Below the pieces are notes generated by a model, which had not been told where the DNA came from, made no database searches, and worked only from the letters and a program-made list of their open reading frames with translations. Made by a program: the position numbers and the translations under genes. This document shows positions 43,306 through 51,442 of a DNA stretch of 51,442 nucleotides, piece by piece; position 1 is the first letter of the stretch; each line of letters opens with the position of its first letter. Location of the stretch: the NCBI GenBank assembly GCA_964626015.1, contig CAZVCC010000018.1:1-51442 (forward strand). Reading direction: 5' to 3'. The stretch comes from CAIKZJ01 sp964626015. GTDB lineage: Bacteria; Bacteroidota; Ignavibacteria; Tepidaquicellales; Tepidaquicellaceae.

Positions 43306-46182
43306 TTATCTTGTCTTGACCTCAAAGCTGCGCTTGGAAATGCCCGTATTGTCTGATATTTCAAGGTAATACTTCCCGGGCAGCAGGTATTGTTTCTTGT
43401 TATCCTTTGTCTGTTTGCCTTTTCCGCCCTTCTGATTTTTATTGTATTCCTCCCTCTGGTTTTCCTGCACAGATAAATCATAACTTATATAATTTATTCC
43501 TCTGCCGTATCCTAAACTGTCTTCATACACTTTTATTCCTTTTTCTGTGTAAACGTTTATATTTACGCTTGCTTCCTTAGTTATGTAAAAAGGTATTTTC
43601 ATCGGTTCGGGCAGGTTGAACTTCCAGTAATAATTTCTGTTGCCCCAGTCCGGATTGTATATTACATCATCAAAGCTGAATATTTCTATCTTTTCTTTCG
43701 TCTTTAATTTCCTGTATTCTCTTATGGGATTTATATCAGCTATGTAAATCGACCTTCCGTGTGTCCCCGCTATTATCTCGTCCTCTGTTGGATGTATTGC
43801 AATATCATGCACAGGCACGTTTGGAAGATTACCTGTCACCGGCATAAATGTATTGCCCCTGTCAAGCGAAACGTAAAGCCCCGCGTCCGTTCCGAGGTAT
43901 AAAATATTTTCGTCTTTTGTGTCTTCCTTTATTACGTTAACAGGTTCTTTCGGCAAGTTAATCCCTATCTTTGTCCAGTTCTTTCCATAGTTGTCCGACC
44001 TGTAAACGTATGCCTCAAAGTTGTCCCATCTGTATCCGTTTAATGAAGCATAAACCGTCGAAACTCTGAACGCAGATGCTGTTATTCTGCTTACCCATAA
44101 ATCTTTTGGCAGACCTGAAGAAATGTTTTCCCATTTCTCTCCGTCATCCTTTGTTGCATAAACAAGCCCGTCGTCGCTGCCCGTATATACGAGCCCTTCT
44201 TTTAATGCAGATACCGAAATCGTTGTCAGCGTTCCGTAAGGCACGTTTCCTTTCTTACCGCCGTTCGTTAAATCACTCGATATAGTCTCAAAATTATCAC
44301 CCCTGTCAGTTGAACGGTGCAGCATGTTGGAACCAAAGTAAACAACATCCATATCAAAAGGCGAAAGCTGTATAGGTGCCTGCCAGTTGAATCTGCATGG
44401 ACGATTGCCGAGTTTGTGTTTTGGTGTTATATATTTATACTCATTTTTTGATTTAACTATCCTGTAATAATTCCCAAACTGGTATCCCGTATAAATTACA
44501 TCATTCTTTCGTGTGTCTATCGCAACCTGCATTCCGTCGCCGCCCATCAAACTCTTAAAAGGATAGCTTCCCGTATTCTGCCAGTCAGTATTATACGTAT
44601 TGTCTGAAGGACCATACCATACACCGTTATCTTGAAGTCCTCCGTAAACATTGTAAGGCTTTGCAAGGTCATAATTTACGGAATAAAACTGTCCTACCGC
44701 TGGTGCGTTTGCTTTATGCCAGTTTAATCCATCATCGTATGAAATATTAATTCCCCCGTCATTTCCGTTTATTATATGTCCGTCTTTCTTCGGATTTATC
44801 CACAACCCGTGATGGTCAACATGAACATTGTCCTCGTTTAGTGATATAAAATTCTTTCCGCCGTCGTCGGAACGTATTAAAGGAACTCCGAGTATGTATA
44901 CCTTCTCGGGGTTCGTCGGGGATACTCTTATGTTTGCAAAATAATATCCGTATGTGTAAAATACTTTATCGAGATTTTCTTCATGCGTCCTTTTCCATGT
45001 TTTCCCTCCGTCATCTGAACGGTAAACTTCCGCACCTTTTATGTCTGTCTCAAAAAGATTATTGTTGCTGTCTTCAAGATATTCTACAAGTGCCGACGAC
45101 TTGAAATCATTATCTTCAATTTTCTCTTTAATAAACTCATAGTTGTATTCTTTAGGGAAATTATATCTGGCAAGATATTTTTCTACATCTTCTTTTTTCA
45201 GTTTAAGAAAATCCTCCTTGGAAATTTTTCGCAATACATCTTTTGTTACTTTAAGCTCTTCCTTCTTCGTTGTGTCATCTCTTGGCGTGTTGTTGTCAAT
45301 CAGCGCATATATAGTCTCGGGCTTCGTTGGACTCAAAGCGAGACCGCATCTGCCGAACCCCTCTCCCTCGGGCAATCCCCCTTCAAGCTTTATCCAGTTT
45401 ATCCCGCCGTTCATGCTTTTGTATATGCCGGAATTTTTTCCGGATGCTCTGAAATCCCATGCACGCCTTTCTCTTTCCCACATTGCTGCATAGAGTATTT
45501 CAGTATTCGCGGGATTTATTTCTATGTCTATCCCGCCCGTAACGTCATTTATAAAAAGTACTTTGCTGAACGATTCTCCGCCGTCTGTGCTTTTATAAAT
45601 TCCTCTTTCCTCGTTTGATGAGTATAAACTTCCAAGAGCAGCAACATATATAATATTCGTGTTCTTCGGGTCAATTACAATTCTTCCTGTTCTGTGGCAG
45701 CCTTGCAAACCTGTGTGTTTCCAGCTTTTCCCGCCATCAGTCGATTTGAATATGCCGGCTCCTGCATAGCTCGACCTGCTCGAATTGTTTTCCCCCGTAC
45801 CTATAAATATTGTGTTGTTTGCCCAGTCAACCGCTATATCCCCGATTATTATGGTTGGCTCTTTGTCAAAAATTGGCTCAAAAGTTATTCCGTTATTCGA
45901 TGTTTTAAACAATCCCCCCGAAGCGTATCCTGCGTAAAATATCGTCGGGTCGTCAGGGTTTGCCTCAATATCAACAACCCTTCCGCTCATTACTGTTGGA
46001 CCAATCGAGCGGAATATTATGCTCTTGAAAACTGATTCTTCGTTGTCTGTCTTTTTCTCCGTAAACCCGCTCATTCGTACCTTGGTATCCGTTGCTGGTA
46101 CAGTGTTTGCCTCGTATGTGGTTTGTGCGTTCGCTTGAAGTACTGCCAGAAAAGCTAATAAAACAATTAAAATTCTGTTCAT
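43306..46182 (-). CDS. Large secreted BNR/sortilin-type propeller protein
   Basis: A 958-residue exported protein of the Bacteroidota 'BNR-repeat glycosyl hydrolase' type. Signal peptide RILIVLLAFLAVLQANAQ. Many Asp-box blades follow: GGLFKTSNNGITF, GIFKSTDGGKSW, GIYKSTDGGESF, GIYKSMNGGINW, EVYRSDDGGKTW, LVYATKDDGEKW, YVYRSDNYGKNW. These fit a two-propeller VPS10/sortilin-like layout with an Asp/Lys-rich insert near residues 300-370. The last 150 residues form a beta domain ending LLPGKYYLEISDNTGISKRS. No catalytic sialidase or glycosidase set is recognisable and no T9SS tail is present, so the enzyme name should not be taken literally; it may be periplasmic. Confidence 0.88.
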   Translation of the reverse strand: MNRILIVLLAFLAVLQANAQTTYEANTVPATDTKVRMSGFTEKKTDNEESVFKSIIFRSIGPTVMSGRVVDIEANPDDPTIFYAGYASGGLFKTSNNGITFEPIFDKEPTIIIGDIAVDWANNTIFIGTGENNSSRSSYAGAGIFKSTDGGKSWKHTGLQGCHRTGRIVIDPKNTNIIYVAALGSLYSSNEERGIYKSTDGGESFSKVLFINDVTGGIDIEINPANTEILYAAMWERERRAWDFRASGKNSGIYKSMNGGINWIKLEGGLPEGEGFGRCGLALSPTKPETIYALIDNNTPRDDTTKKEELKVTKDVLRKISKEDFLKLKKEDVEKYLARYNFPKEYNYEFIKEKIEDNDFKSSALVEYLEDSNNNLFETDIKGAEVYRSDDGGKTWKRTHEENLDKVFYTYGYYFANIRVSPTNPEKVYILGVPLIRSDDGGKNFISLNEDNVHVDHHGLWINPKKDGHIINGNDGGINISYDDGLNWHKANAPAVGQFYSVNYDLAKPYNVYGGLQDNGVWYGPSDNTYNTDWQNTGSYPFKSLMGGDGMQVAIDTRKNDVIYTGYQFGNYYRIVKSKNEYKYITPKHKLGNRPCRFNWQAPIQLSPFDMDVVYFGSNMLHRSTDRGDNFETISSDLTNGGKKGNVPYGTLTTISVSALKEGLVYTGSDDGLVYATKDDGEKWENISSGLPKDLWVSRITASAFRVSTVYASLNGYRWDNFEAYVYRSDNYGKNWTKIGINLPKEPVNVIKEDTKDENILYLGTDAGLYVSLDRGNTFMPVTGNLPNVPVHDIAIHPTEDEIIAGTHGRSIYIADINPIREYRKLKTKEKIEIFSFDDVIYNPDWGNRNYYWKFNLPEPMKIPFYITKEASVNINVYTEKGIKVYEDSLGYGRGINYISYDLSVQENQREEYNKNQKGGKGKQTKDNKKQYLLPGKYYLEISDNTGISKRSFEVKTR

Positions 46183-46274
46183 TTATTTTGATTGTTAATG
46201 AATTGTAGTTGTTTTAATTTACTACATACATTTAATATATTAAATGTAATTTCATAAAACTTTAATCACATTAT

Positions 46275-48923
46275 ATGTTTAAGAAATATTTTCCGGGTAT
46301 TCTTGCCATCATTATTTTTATTTCTTCGGTTACTGTCTTGCTCGACTCATCCGACTTCCTTAATCCCGGTCCTAAAAGGGGAAAAAGCCGTTTCGGCAAG
46401 CCCTCTGGCGCTATGCAGTCTTTGCAGTTCTACAGCGAAGTTCGTGCTTTTCCCGATAAAGATATTCCCGCTGATAAATTCTATAAAGCTTTCGAGTATT
46501 CTCAAAATAATCTTGCTGACGTTTTTGATAATCCCTCTGCCCAGCAGTGGACATCCATCGGTCCCAATAATATAGGCGGCAGAAGTATATCTCTTGCAGT
46601 TCATCCGGTGGATACAGCTATTGTCTTTATCGGCTCTGCGTCAGGCGGCCTCTGGAAATCCACTACAGGCGGTCTTGGAGCCGATGCATGGGATATTGTC
46701 AATACAGGTTTCCCGTCACTTGCCGTAAGCTCAATCGCAATTGACTCCGCAAACCATAATGTTATGTACATAGGAACAGGCGAAAACTATGGCTATCAGT
46801 ATTCAATAAACAACGGCGTGAATGCCCGCCTCACACGCGGTATGTACGGTATAGGTATTCTTAAAACCACTAACGGCGGTGCAACATGGACTAAATCCCT
46901 CGATTGGTCTTACAACAACCAGCGCGGTGTCTGGAATGTTTCCATCAATCCCAAAAACTCAAACATCGTTTACTCTGCTACAAGCGAAGGCGTTTATAAA
47001 TCTTACGATGCAGGTGCGTCATGGGTAAATGTTCTTAACTACCAGATGGCAATGGATTTGCTCATTAATCCTGTCGATACAAACATTCTCTATGCATCCG
47101 TTGGCAATCTCAGCAATAATATTCCGAACGCAAATGTCGGCATCTATAAAACCACTAACGGCGGTCTCAACTGGACGAAGCTCGCAGGAGGCTTGCCCTC
47201 TTTCTGGTCTGGAAAAGCAACTCTCCAAATGTACAGAGGTAACCCGAATTTCATATATGCAAACATCGCAAACGATATTACTTCATACGTCGGCTACTAT
47301 AAAAGCACTAACGCAGGCGTCAACTGGACTCTTGGCTCAACATCAGTTCCTTCAAGCAATCAGGGCTGGTACAATCAGGGGCACTTCGTAAAAGCAAACG
47401 ACCCTAATACCATTCTCGTCGGTTGTCTCGATGTTCATAAATCTACAAACGGAGGCACAAGCTTCACGAATAAATCAAGCTGGTCTGCATGGAATACAGG
47501 TGCAACTCCTCCGGGTCAGCCCGAGGGACCTTCAAACTTCGTTCATGCCGACGTTCATTACTATGTCGATAATCCCAAAGACCCCAATAAAATATATATC
47601 GCTGCCGATGGCGGTCTCTACCGCTCGAATAATTTCGGCGAAACGTTTTATTCCTGCAACGGCGGTTACGTTACTTCTCAGTTCTATGCAACCCTCGGTA
47701 ATTCTTTTACCGATTCTGTCTTCTGTCTCGGCGGTCTTCAGGATAACCGTGCTGCATTCTATCAGGGTACAACCGCTTGGTATAAAACCTTTGGCGGCGA
47801 CGGATTTAATTCGCAGGTGAACTCCCTGAACCCTCTTATATGCTATACAGAATATACTTACGGCGCTCTTGCCCGCTCGACCAACGGCGGCGTGTCTTTC
47901 AGTTATATGACCGTTCCGGGCTCGGGCTCTGAATCAAACTATTGTTTCAATACACCGTTCATCGTTTGTCCGTCAAACCCAACCGTTGTTTATATCGCAG
48001 GCACAAATTTTTATAAATCAACAAATTCTGGATCTAGCTTCGGCACTTCGCTTTATAATTTCGGCGGCGGTAAAGCTTTGTCCATGGCAACGTCATGGCT
48101 GTCAGTTGATACTATCTATATCGGTACAACACCAACGACTTCTGTTTCCGCAAAAGTATTCCGCTCTGTTAACGGCGGCACTAACTGGACGGATATTACA
48201 GCATCGCTTCCTAACAGATACCCGACAAGGATAGCTACCAACCCTTACAAAGCAAGCGAAGTGTATATCACATTCGGCGGCTTCGGCTCAGGCCACGTTT
48301 ATAAATCATCAGACGCAGGCACCACTTGGATTGATATAACAACAAACCTCCCCGACGTTCCGACTCAATCAGTATTCTCCGACCCGTTGTACCCGAATAA
48401 TATCTATGTCGGCAACGACCTCGGCGTTTACGCAAGCACTAACGGCGGCACCACATGGGGCGAGTTCAGAAACGGTATGCCGTACTCAATAGTCTTCGAC
48501 CTCTCTTATGTACCGGTCGGCAGAAAAATGCGCGCTCTTACACACGGCAGCGGCATCTGGGAAATTAAACTTACTTCAACTCCCACTATCGTACAAAACG
48601 AAATCAAATCAATACCAAAAGAATATTCTCTGAAACAAAATTATCCAAACCCGTTTAATCCGGTGACTAAGATAAAGTTCTCCTTGCCGCAGGTCCGCCA
48701 TCTCTTTGGCGGATCATCCCCGCGTGGTCTTGGCGGGGATCTAATCAAGCTAAAAGTGTATGATATTACGGGTAAAGAAATCCAAACACTCGTAAACGAA
48801 TCCCTGAACCCTGGCACTTACGAAGTCACATTCGACGGCAGCAACTTAAACAGCGGAGTATATTTTTATAAAATGACAACACAAGGTTTTACCGAAACAA
48901 AAAGAATGTTGATGATTAAATAG
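46275..48923 (+). CDS. Secreted BNR-repeat propeller protein with T9SS sorting domain
   Basis: An 882-residue surface protein. An N-terminal membrane or signal segment (YFPGILAIIIFISSVTVLL) is followed by WTSIGPNNIGGRSISLAVHP and blades with Asp-boxes (GGLWKSTTGG, GILKTTNGGATWTK, GVYKSYDAGASW, GIYKTTNGGLNWTK, VFRSVNGGTNWTD, GVYASTNGGTTW). The T9SS sorting domain takes the last 95 residues or so (YSLKQNYPNPFNPVTKIKF, VYDITGKEIQTLVNE, NSGVYFYKMTTQ, TKRMLMIK). Within that domain an extra VRHLFGGSSPRGLGGDLIK is encoded by a palindromic DNA element at 48694-48740. Role: cell-surface or secreted propeller, ligand unknown. Confidence 0.9.
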   Translation: MFKKYFPGILAIIIFISSVTVLLDSSDFLNPGPKRGKSRFGKPSGAMQSLQFYSEVRAFPDKDIPADKFYKAFEYSQNNLADVFDNPSAQQWTSIGPNNIGGRSISLAVHPVDTAIVFIGSASGGLWKSTTGGLGADAWDIVNTGFPSLAVSSIAIDSANHNVMYIGTGENYGYQYSINNGVNARLTRGMYGIGILKTTNGGATWTKSLDWSYNNQRGVWNVSINPKNSNIVYSATSEGVYKSYDAGASWVNVLNYQMAMDLLINPVDTNILYASVGNLSNNIPNANVGIYKTTNGGLNWTKLAGGLPSFWSGKATLQMYRGNPNFIYANIANDITSYVGYYKSTNAGVNWTLGSTSVPSSNQGWYNQGHFVKANDPNTILVGCLDVHKSTNGGTSFTNKSSWSAWNTGATPPGQPEGPSNFVHADVHYYVDNPKDPNKIYIAADGGLYRSNNFGETFYSCNGGYVTSQFYATLGNSFTDSVFCLGGLQDNRAAFYQGTTAWYKTFGGDGFNSQVNSLNPLICYTEYTYGALARSTNGGVSFSYMTVPGSGSESNYCFNTPFIVCPSNPTVVYIAGTNFYKSTNSGSSFGTSLYNFGGGKALSMATSWLSVDTIYIGTTPTTSVSAKVFRSVNGGTNWTDITASLPNRYPTRIATNPYKASEVYITFGGFGSGHVYKSSDAGTTWIDITTNLPDVPTQSVFSDPLYPNNIYVGNDLGVYASTNGGTTWGEFRNGMPYSIVFDLSYVPVGRKMRALTHGSGIWEIKLTSTPTIVQNEIKSIPKEYSLKQNYPNPFNPVTKIKFSLPQVRHLFGGSSPRGLGGDLIKLKVYDITGKEIQTLVNESLNPGTYEVTFDGSNLNSGVYFYKMTTQGFTETKRMLMIK
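48694..48740. repeat. Double-hairpin palindromic element inserted in a coding sequence
   Basis: Two adjacent inverted repeats: tccgcca (48694-48700) with tggcgga (48707-48713), and atccccgc (48716-48723) with gcggggat (48733-48740). GC content is far above the surrounding gene. It is read in frame as HLFGGSSPRGLGGDL within the T9SS domain, at a point where the paralogue has another palindrome. Confidence 0.85.
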
Positions 48924-49070
48924 CGAGAGCTATTTAATCAGAAATCCTCGATAGCGAAGCGTATCGGGATTGATGATTAAATGATGATAATCATTTTACA
49001 TAGAAATCTATTTTATCCCGACTTGTCGGGAATAGCGAAGCGTATCTGCCTGGCGCAGACAGGTCGAGGA
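48914..49070 (+). repeat. 3' hairpin array, copy 1 (overlaps the stop codon)
   Basis: Starts with a perfect inverted repeat GATTAAATAGC-gaga-GCTATTTAATC (48914-48939) that includes the last two codons and the TAG stop. Then come cgata-gcgaagcg-tatcg, aaatgat-gata-atcattt, and tcccgac-tt-gtcggga, followed by atctgcctggcgcagacagg. Nearly the same series follows the next gene at 51118-51285. It may act as terminator and 3' stabiliser or as a dispersed palindromic repeat. Confidence 0.8.
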
Positions 49071-49102
49071 CATTCGCAAAATAAATTAATAATTAAAACT
49101 TT

Positions 49103-51127
49103 ATGAAAGCAAAACTTACTTCTTTCGTTTTTCTTTTCGTTCTTCTAAATTCTTCATTCTTCATTCTAAATTCTTTTTCCCAGTGGCAGCAATGCGACGG
49201 CATCTATGGTGGAAATGTTCTTTCACTTGCCGTAAGCGGAAATAATATCTTTGCAGGTACCTATGATTACGGCGTCTTTCTCTCCACAAATAACGGCACA
49301 ACCTGGTCGCAAACGGCTTTGAATAATCAATCTGTTATTTCCCTTGCCATAAGCGGAAATAATATCTTTGCAGGGACATATAACAGCGGTATCTTTCTCT
49401 CAACAAATAACGGCTTAACATGGACTCAAACGGCTTTGAATAATCAAGATGTTCCTTCCCTTGCCATAAGCGGAAATAATATTTTTGCAGGAACAGGTAA
49501 TAATGGTGTTTATCTCTCCACAAATAACGGCACAACCTGGTCGCAAACGGCTTTGAATAATCAATCTGTTATTTCCCTTGCCATAAGCGGAAATAATATC
49601 TTTGCAGGGACATATAACAGCGGTATCTTTCTCTCAGCAAATAACGGCTTAACCTGGACTCAAACTGCATTAAATAATCTATATGTTCGTTCTCTTGCCA
49701 TAAGCGGAAATAGTATTTTTGCAGGAACAGGTAACGGTGTTTATCTCTCCACAAATAACGGCACCACTTGGTCGCAAACGGCTTTGAATAATCAATCTGT
49801 TCTTTCCCTTGCCGTAAGCGGAAATAATATTTTTGCAGGGACATCAAGTATCGGCGTCTATCTATCCACAAATAACGGTACAACGTGGACCCAAACAGCT
49901 TTGAATAATAAAACTGTTCTTTCCCTTGCCGTAAGCGGAAATAATATTTTTGCTGGGTCATCTGAAAACGGCGTCTATCTCTCTACAAATAACGGCACAA
50001 CCTGGATGCAAACTGCTTTGAATAATAATGATGTACGTTCCCTTGCCATTAGCGGAAATAATATCTTTGCAGGAACATATAAAGGTGTCTATCTCTCGGC
50101 AAATAACGGGACAAGCTGGACTCAAACGGCATTGAATAATCAAGATGTACGTTCCCTTGCCATAAGCGGAAATAATATTTTTGCAGGGACATTTTATGCT
50201 GGCGTCTATCTCTCCACAAATAATGGAAACAATTGGATTCTATCAGGTTTGCATGGTCAAATTCTTCGTTCCCTTGCCATAAGCGGAAATAATATCTTTG
50301 CAGGGACATATGGCGGTGTCTATCTATCCACAAATAATGGACAAACCTGGAGTCAAACGGCTTTGAATAATCAATCTGTTTATTCCCTTGCCGCAAGCGG
50401 AAATAATATCTTTGCAGGAGCTGTATACGGTGTCTATCACTCCACAAATAACGGGACAAGCTGGATTCAAACGGCTTTGAATAATAAAATTGTTTGGTCC
50501 CTTGCCATAAGTGGAAATAATATCTTTGTCGGGACAGCTGGCGATGGCGTCTATCTTTCCACAAATAACGGCACAACCTGGACGCAAACCTCTTTAAATA
50601 ATCAAGATGTTTATTCCCTTGCCATAAGCCGAAATAATATTTTTGCCGGGACAGCTGGCGATGGCATCTATCTTTCAACAAATAACGGTCAAACCTGGAC
50701 TCAAAAAAATCAAGGTTGGAGCGTAATCCCAACTGTTAATACTTTATTGATTACAAACAATTACATCTTCGCTGGAACTGATGGCCAATCCGTCTGGCTC
50801 CGCCCACTATCAGAGTTAATATCAATCCAAAACATCAGCACAGAAACTCCCTCTGCGTTTTCATTGTCGCAAAACTACCCCAATCCGTTCAATCCGGTAA
50901 CGAAGATAAAGTTTGACTTGCCTAGGGTAAAACAAGCATCATTGCTTGTTAATATTATAGTTTACGACATAACAGGTCGCGAAATCCAAACCCTCGTAAA
51001 CGAATCCCTGAACCCGGGCACCTACGAAGTCACATTCGACGGCAGCAGCTTAAACACCGGTGTATATTTTTACAAAATGACTACACAAGGTTTTACCGAA
51101 ACAAAAAGAATGTTGATGATTAAATAG
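49103..51127 (+). CDS. Secreted tandem-repeat propeller protein with T9SS sorting domain
   Basis: A 674-residue surface protein. The signal peptide (SFVFLFVLLNSSFFILNSFSQ) is followed by 13 near-identical repeats of about 39 residues plus a degenerate fourteenth. Each has the form SLAISGNNIFAG...GVYLS then TNNGTTWSQTALNNQ, an Asp-box per unit. Two seven-bladed propellers, or one long solenoid, would account for 14 units. The T9SS domain (SLSQNYPNPFNPVTKIKFDL, VYDITGREIQTLVNE, TKRMLMIK) forms the last 90 residues and is almost the same as in the preceding protein, with an in-frame hairpin-encoded insert (KQASLLVNI). Function unknown; the regularity suggests copy-number change by recombination. 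Confidence 0.9.
   Translation: MKAKLTSFVFLFVLLNSSFFILNSFSQWQQCDGIYGGNVLSLAVSGNNIFAGTYDYGVFLSTNNGTTWSQTALNNQSVISLAISGNNIFAGTYNSGIFLSTNNGLTWTQTALNNQDVPSLAISGNNIFAGTGNNGVYLSTNNGTTWSQTALNNQSVISLAISGNNIFAGTYNSGIFLSANNGLTWTQTALNNLYVRSLAISGNSIFAGTGNGVYLSTNNGTTWSQTALNNQSVLSLAVSGNNIFAGTSSIGVYLSTNNGTTWTQTALNNKTVLSLAVSGNNIFAGSSENGVYLSTNNGTTWMQTALNNNDVRSLAISGNNIFAGTYKGVYLSANNGTSWTQTALNNQDVRSLAISGNNIFAGTFYAGVYLSTNNGNNWILSGLHGQILRSLAISGNNIFAGTYGGVYLSTNNGQTWSQTALNNQSVYSLAASGNNIFAGAVYGVYHSTNNGTSWIQTALNNKIVWSLAISGNNIFVGTAGDGVYLSTNNGTTWTQTSLNNQDVYSLAISRNNIFAGTAGDGIYLSTNNGQTWTQKNQGWSVIPTVNTLLITNNYIFAGTDGQSVWLRPLSELISIQNISTETPSAFSLSQNYPNPFNPVTKIKFDLPRVKQASLLVNIIVYDITGREIQTLVNESLNPGTYEVTFDGSSLNTGVYFYKMTTQGFTETKRMLMIK
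49219..50710 (+). repeat. 117-bp tandem coding repeats
   Basis: The period is 117 bp (39 codons), with some units shortened by one or a few codons. Units 2 and 4 (for example the stretches starting at 49321 and 49555, offset 234 bp) are almost identical for roughly 80-100 bp, showing recent duplication of a two-unit block. Confidence 0.9.
50931..50950. repeat. Hairpin inserted in the T9SS domain coding sequence
   Basis: aacaagca-tcat-tgcttgtt, a perfect 8-bp stem, lies between the codons for FDLPRV and those for VYDITG. In the paralogue the same site holds the unrelated double hairpin at 48694-48740. Confidence 0.8.
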
Positions 51128-51285
51128 CGAGAGCTATTTAATCAGAAATCCTCGATAGCGAAGCGTATCGGGATTGATGATAAAATGATGATAATCATTT
51201 TATATAGAAATCTTAGTTTATCCCGATTTGTCGGGAATAGCAAAGCGTATCTGCCTGGCGCAGACAGGTCGGGATTGATGATTAA
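51118..51285 (+). repeat. 3' hairpin array, copy 2
   Basis: Repeats the series of 48914-49070 with a few substitutions: GATTAAATAGC-gaga-GCTATTTAATC (51118-51143), cgata...tatcg, aaatgatgataatcattt, tcccgatttgtcggga (one substitution) and atctgcctggcgcagacagg. A further gattgatgattaaat copy follows at about 51271-51288. Confidence 0.8.
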
Positions 51286-51320
51286 ATAAAGTGTATAACA
51301 AAGTATAACAAGAAAAAAAC

Positions 51321-51352
51321 AAAACCCATCTCATAAATCTGAGATGGGTTTT
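51321..51352. terminator. Bidirectional rho-independent terminator
   Basis: Stem aaaacccatctca / tgagatgggtttt, 13 bp, 6-base loop, flanked by A-rich and T-rich runs, so it can end transcription from both sides. It serves the propeller gene and the minus-strand gene entering from the right edge. Confidence 0.92.
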
Positions 51353-51377
51353 TTATTTTAAACAAAATCTATTAATA

Positions 51378-51442
51378 TTACTTTCTTAATTCAGCTATCT
51401 CTTTTACGGCATTAATGGCTATATCGATTTGTTCTTCAGTAT
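51378..51442 (-). CDS. C-terminal end of a gene running off the right edge, perhaps a cysteine desulfurase
   Basis: The frame open to the window edge encodes TEEQIDIAINAVKEIAELRK followed by TAA. The pattern T-x-EEID-x-AI...V-x-E-I-x-x-LR is the usual closing helix of class V aminotransferase/NifS-IscS cysteine desulfurases, but 20 residues cannot exclude other PLP enzymes. It is followed 26 bp later by a strong terminator. Confidence 0.5.
   Translation of the reverse strand, partial: TEEQIDIAINAVKEIAELRK

Noticed and set aside
43306..46182. Sialidase or other glycoside hydrolase activity for the large BNR protein
   Set aside because: Only the Asp-box propeller repeats are visible. No catalytic Arg triad, Tyr/Glu or other active-site set could be identified, so I name it as a propeller protein only.
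49335..50732. Several overlapping minus-strand ORFs with repeats such as YYFRLWQGK
   Set aside because: They are antisense shadows of the 117-bp plus-strand repeats. The plus strand has a signal peptide, Asp-boxes and a T9SS domain; the antisense ORFs have no coherent start or domain.

Overview
The window is AT-rich chromosomal DNA from a bacterium of the Bacteroidota/Ignavibacteriota side of the FCB group. The clearest marker is the C-terminal NYPNPFNPVTKIKF block of two secreted proteins, a type IX secretion (T9SS) sorting-domain signature common in Ignavibacteria and relatives. Supporting signs are many signal-peptide proteins with BNR/Asp-box propellers, few strong Shine-Dalgarno sites, a Thermus-type isocitrate dehydrogenase with a C-terminal extension, and no phage or transposase genes. 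I saw no tRNA, rRNA or CRISPR array.

Region 1 (1-18.3 kb) is mostly housekeeping and catabolic. It holds a truncated secreted protein, glycyl-tRNA synthetase, a PQQ-propeller lipoprotein whose start codon appears to be ATC, a DNPH1-like nucleotide hydrolase, and an etfB-etfA-acyl-CoA dehydrogenase operon with a small trailing ORF. A membrane histidine kinase follows, converging on a chromate transporter that heads a run with pterin dehydratase and isocitrate dehydrogenase. A Tat-type glycosylasparaginase then leads a tightly packed xanthine dehydrogenase operon (xdhA-xdhB-xdhC).

Region 2 (18.3-28.7 kb, all minus strand) is the accessory island. It is an array of about seven truncated Rhs/YD-repeat units. 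Most consist of a short piece of Rhs core joined to a different C-terminal tip and followed at once by a small gene that is probably the cognate immunity protein. Three tips carry a metzincin motif (HExxHxxxxxH plus a downstream IMG Met-turn), one carries HEGAH, one looks like an NlpC/P60-type cysteine hydrolase, and one is unassigned. Five of the six likely immunity genes encode exported proteins or lipoproteins. Several units are broken by a nonsense codon, frameshifts or an out-of-frame join. One toxin/immunity pair has decayed in both genes. The core pieces share near-identical DNA, including a 355-bp identical repeat and a 12-bp microhomology at a deletion junction. No full-length Rhs leader gene is present.

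Region 3 (28.7-37.2 kb) holds an S9 peptidase and a cluster that looks like a nitrosative-stress or anaerobic electron-transfer module: a cysteine-bearing Rrf2 regulator, a NapH/NosR-like polyferredoxin, and convergent DUF1858-DUF2249 and DUF438-hemerythrin-PAS genes. A YtcJ-type amidohydrolase and a lipoprotein follow.

Region 4 (37.2-51.4 kb) is devoted to the cell surface: a 1,403-residue subtilase with VCBS repeats and a T9SS tail, two small outer-membrane-type proteins, HU, and three large BNR-propeller proteins. Two of these end in almost the same T9SS domain plus the same downstream hairpin array. Both have a different palindromic element inserted in frame at the same place in that domain. 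The window ends in the 3' end of a minus-strand gene, perhaps a cysteine desulfurase.
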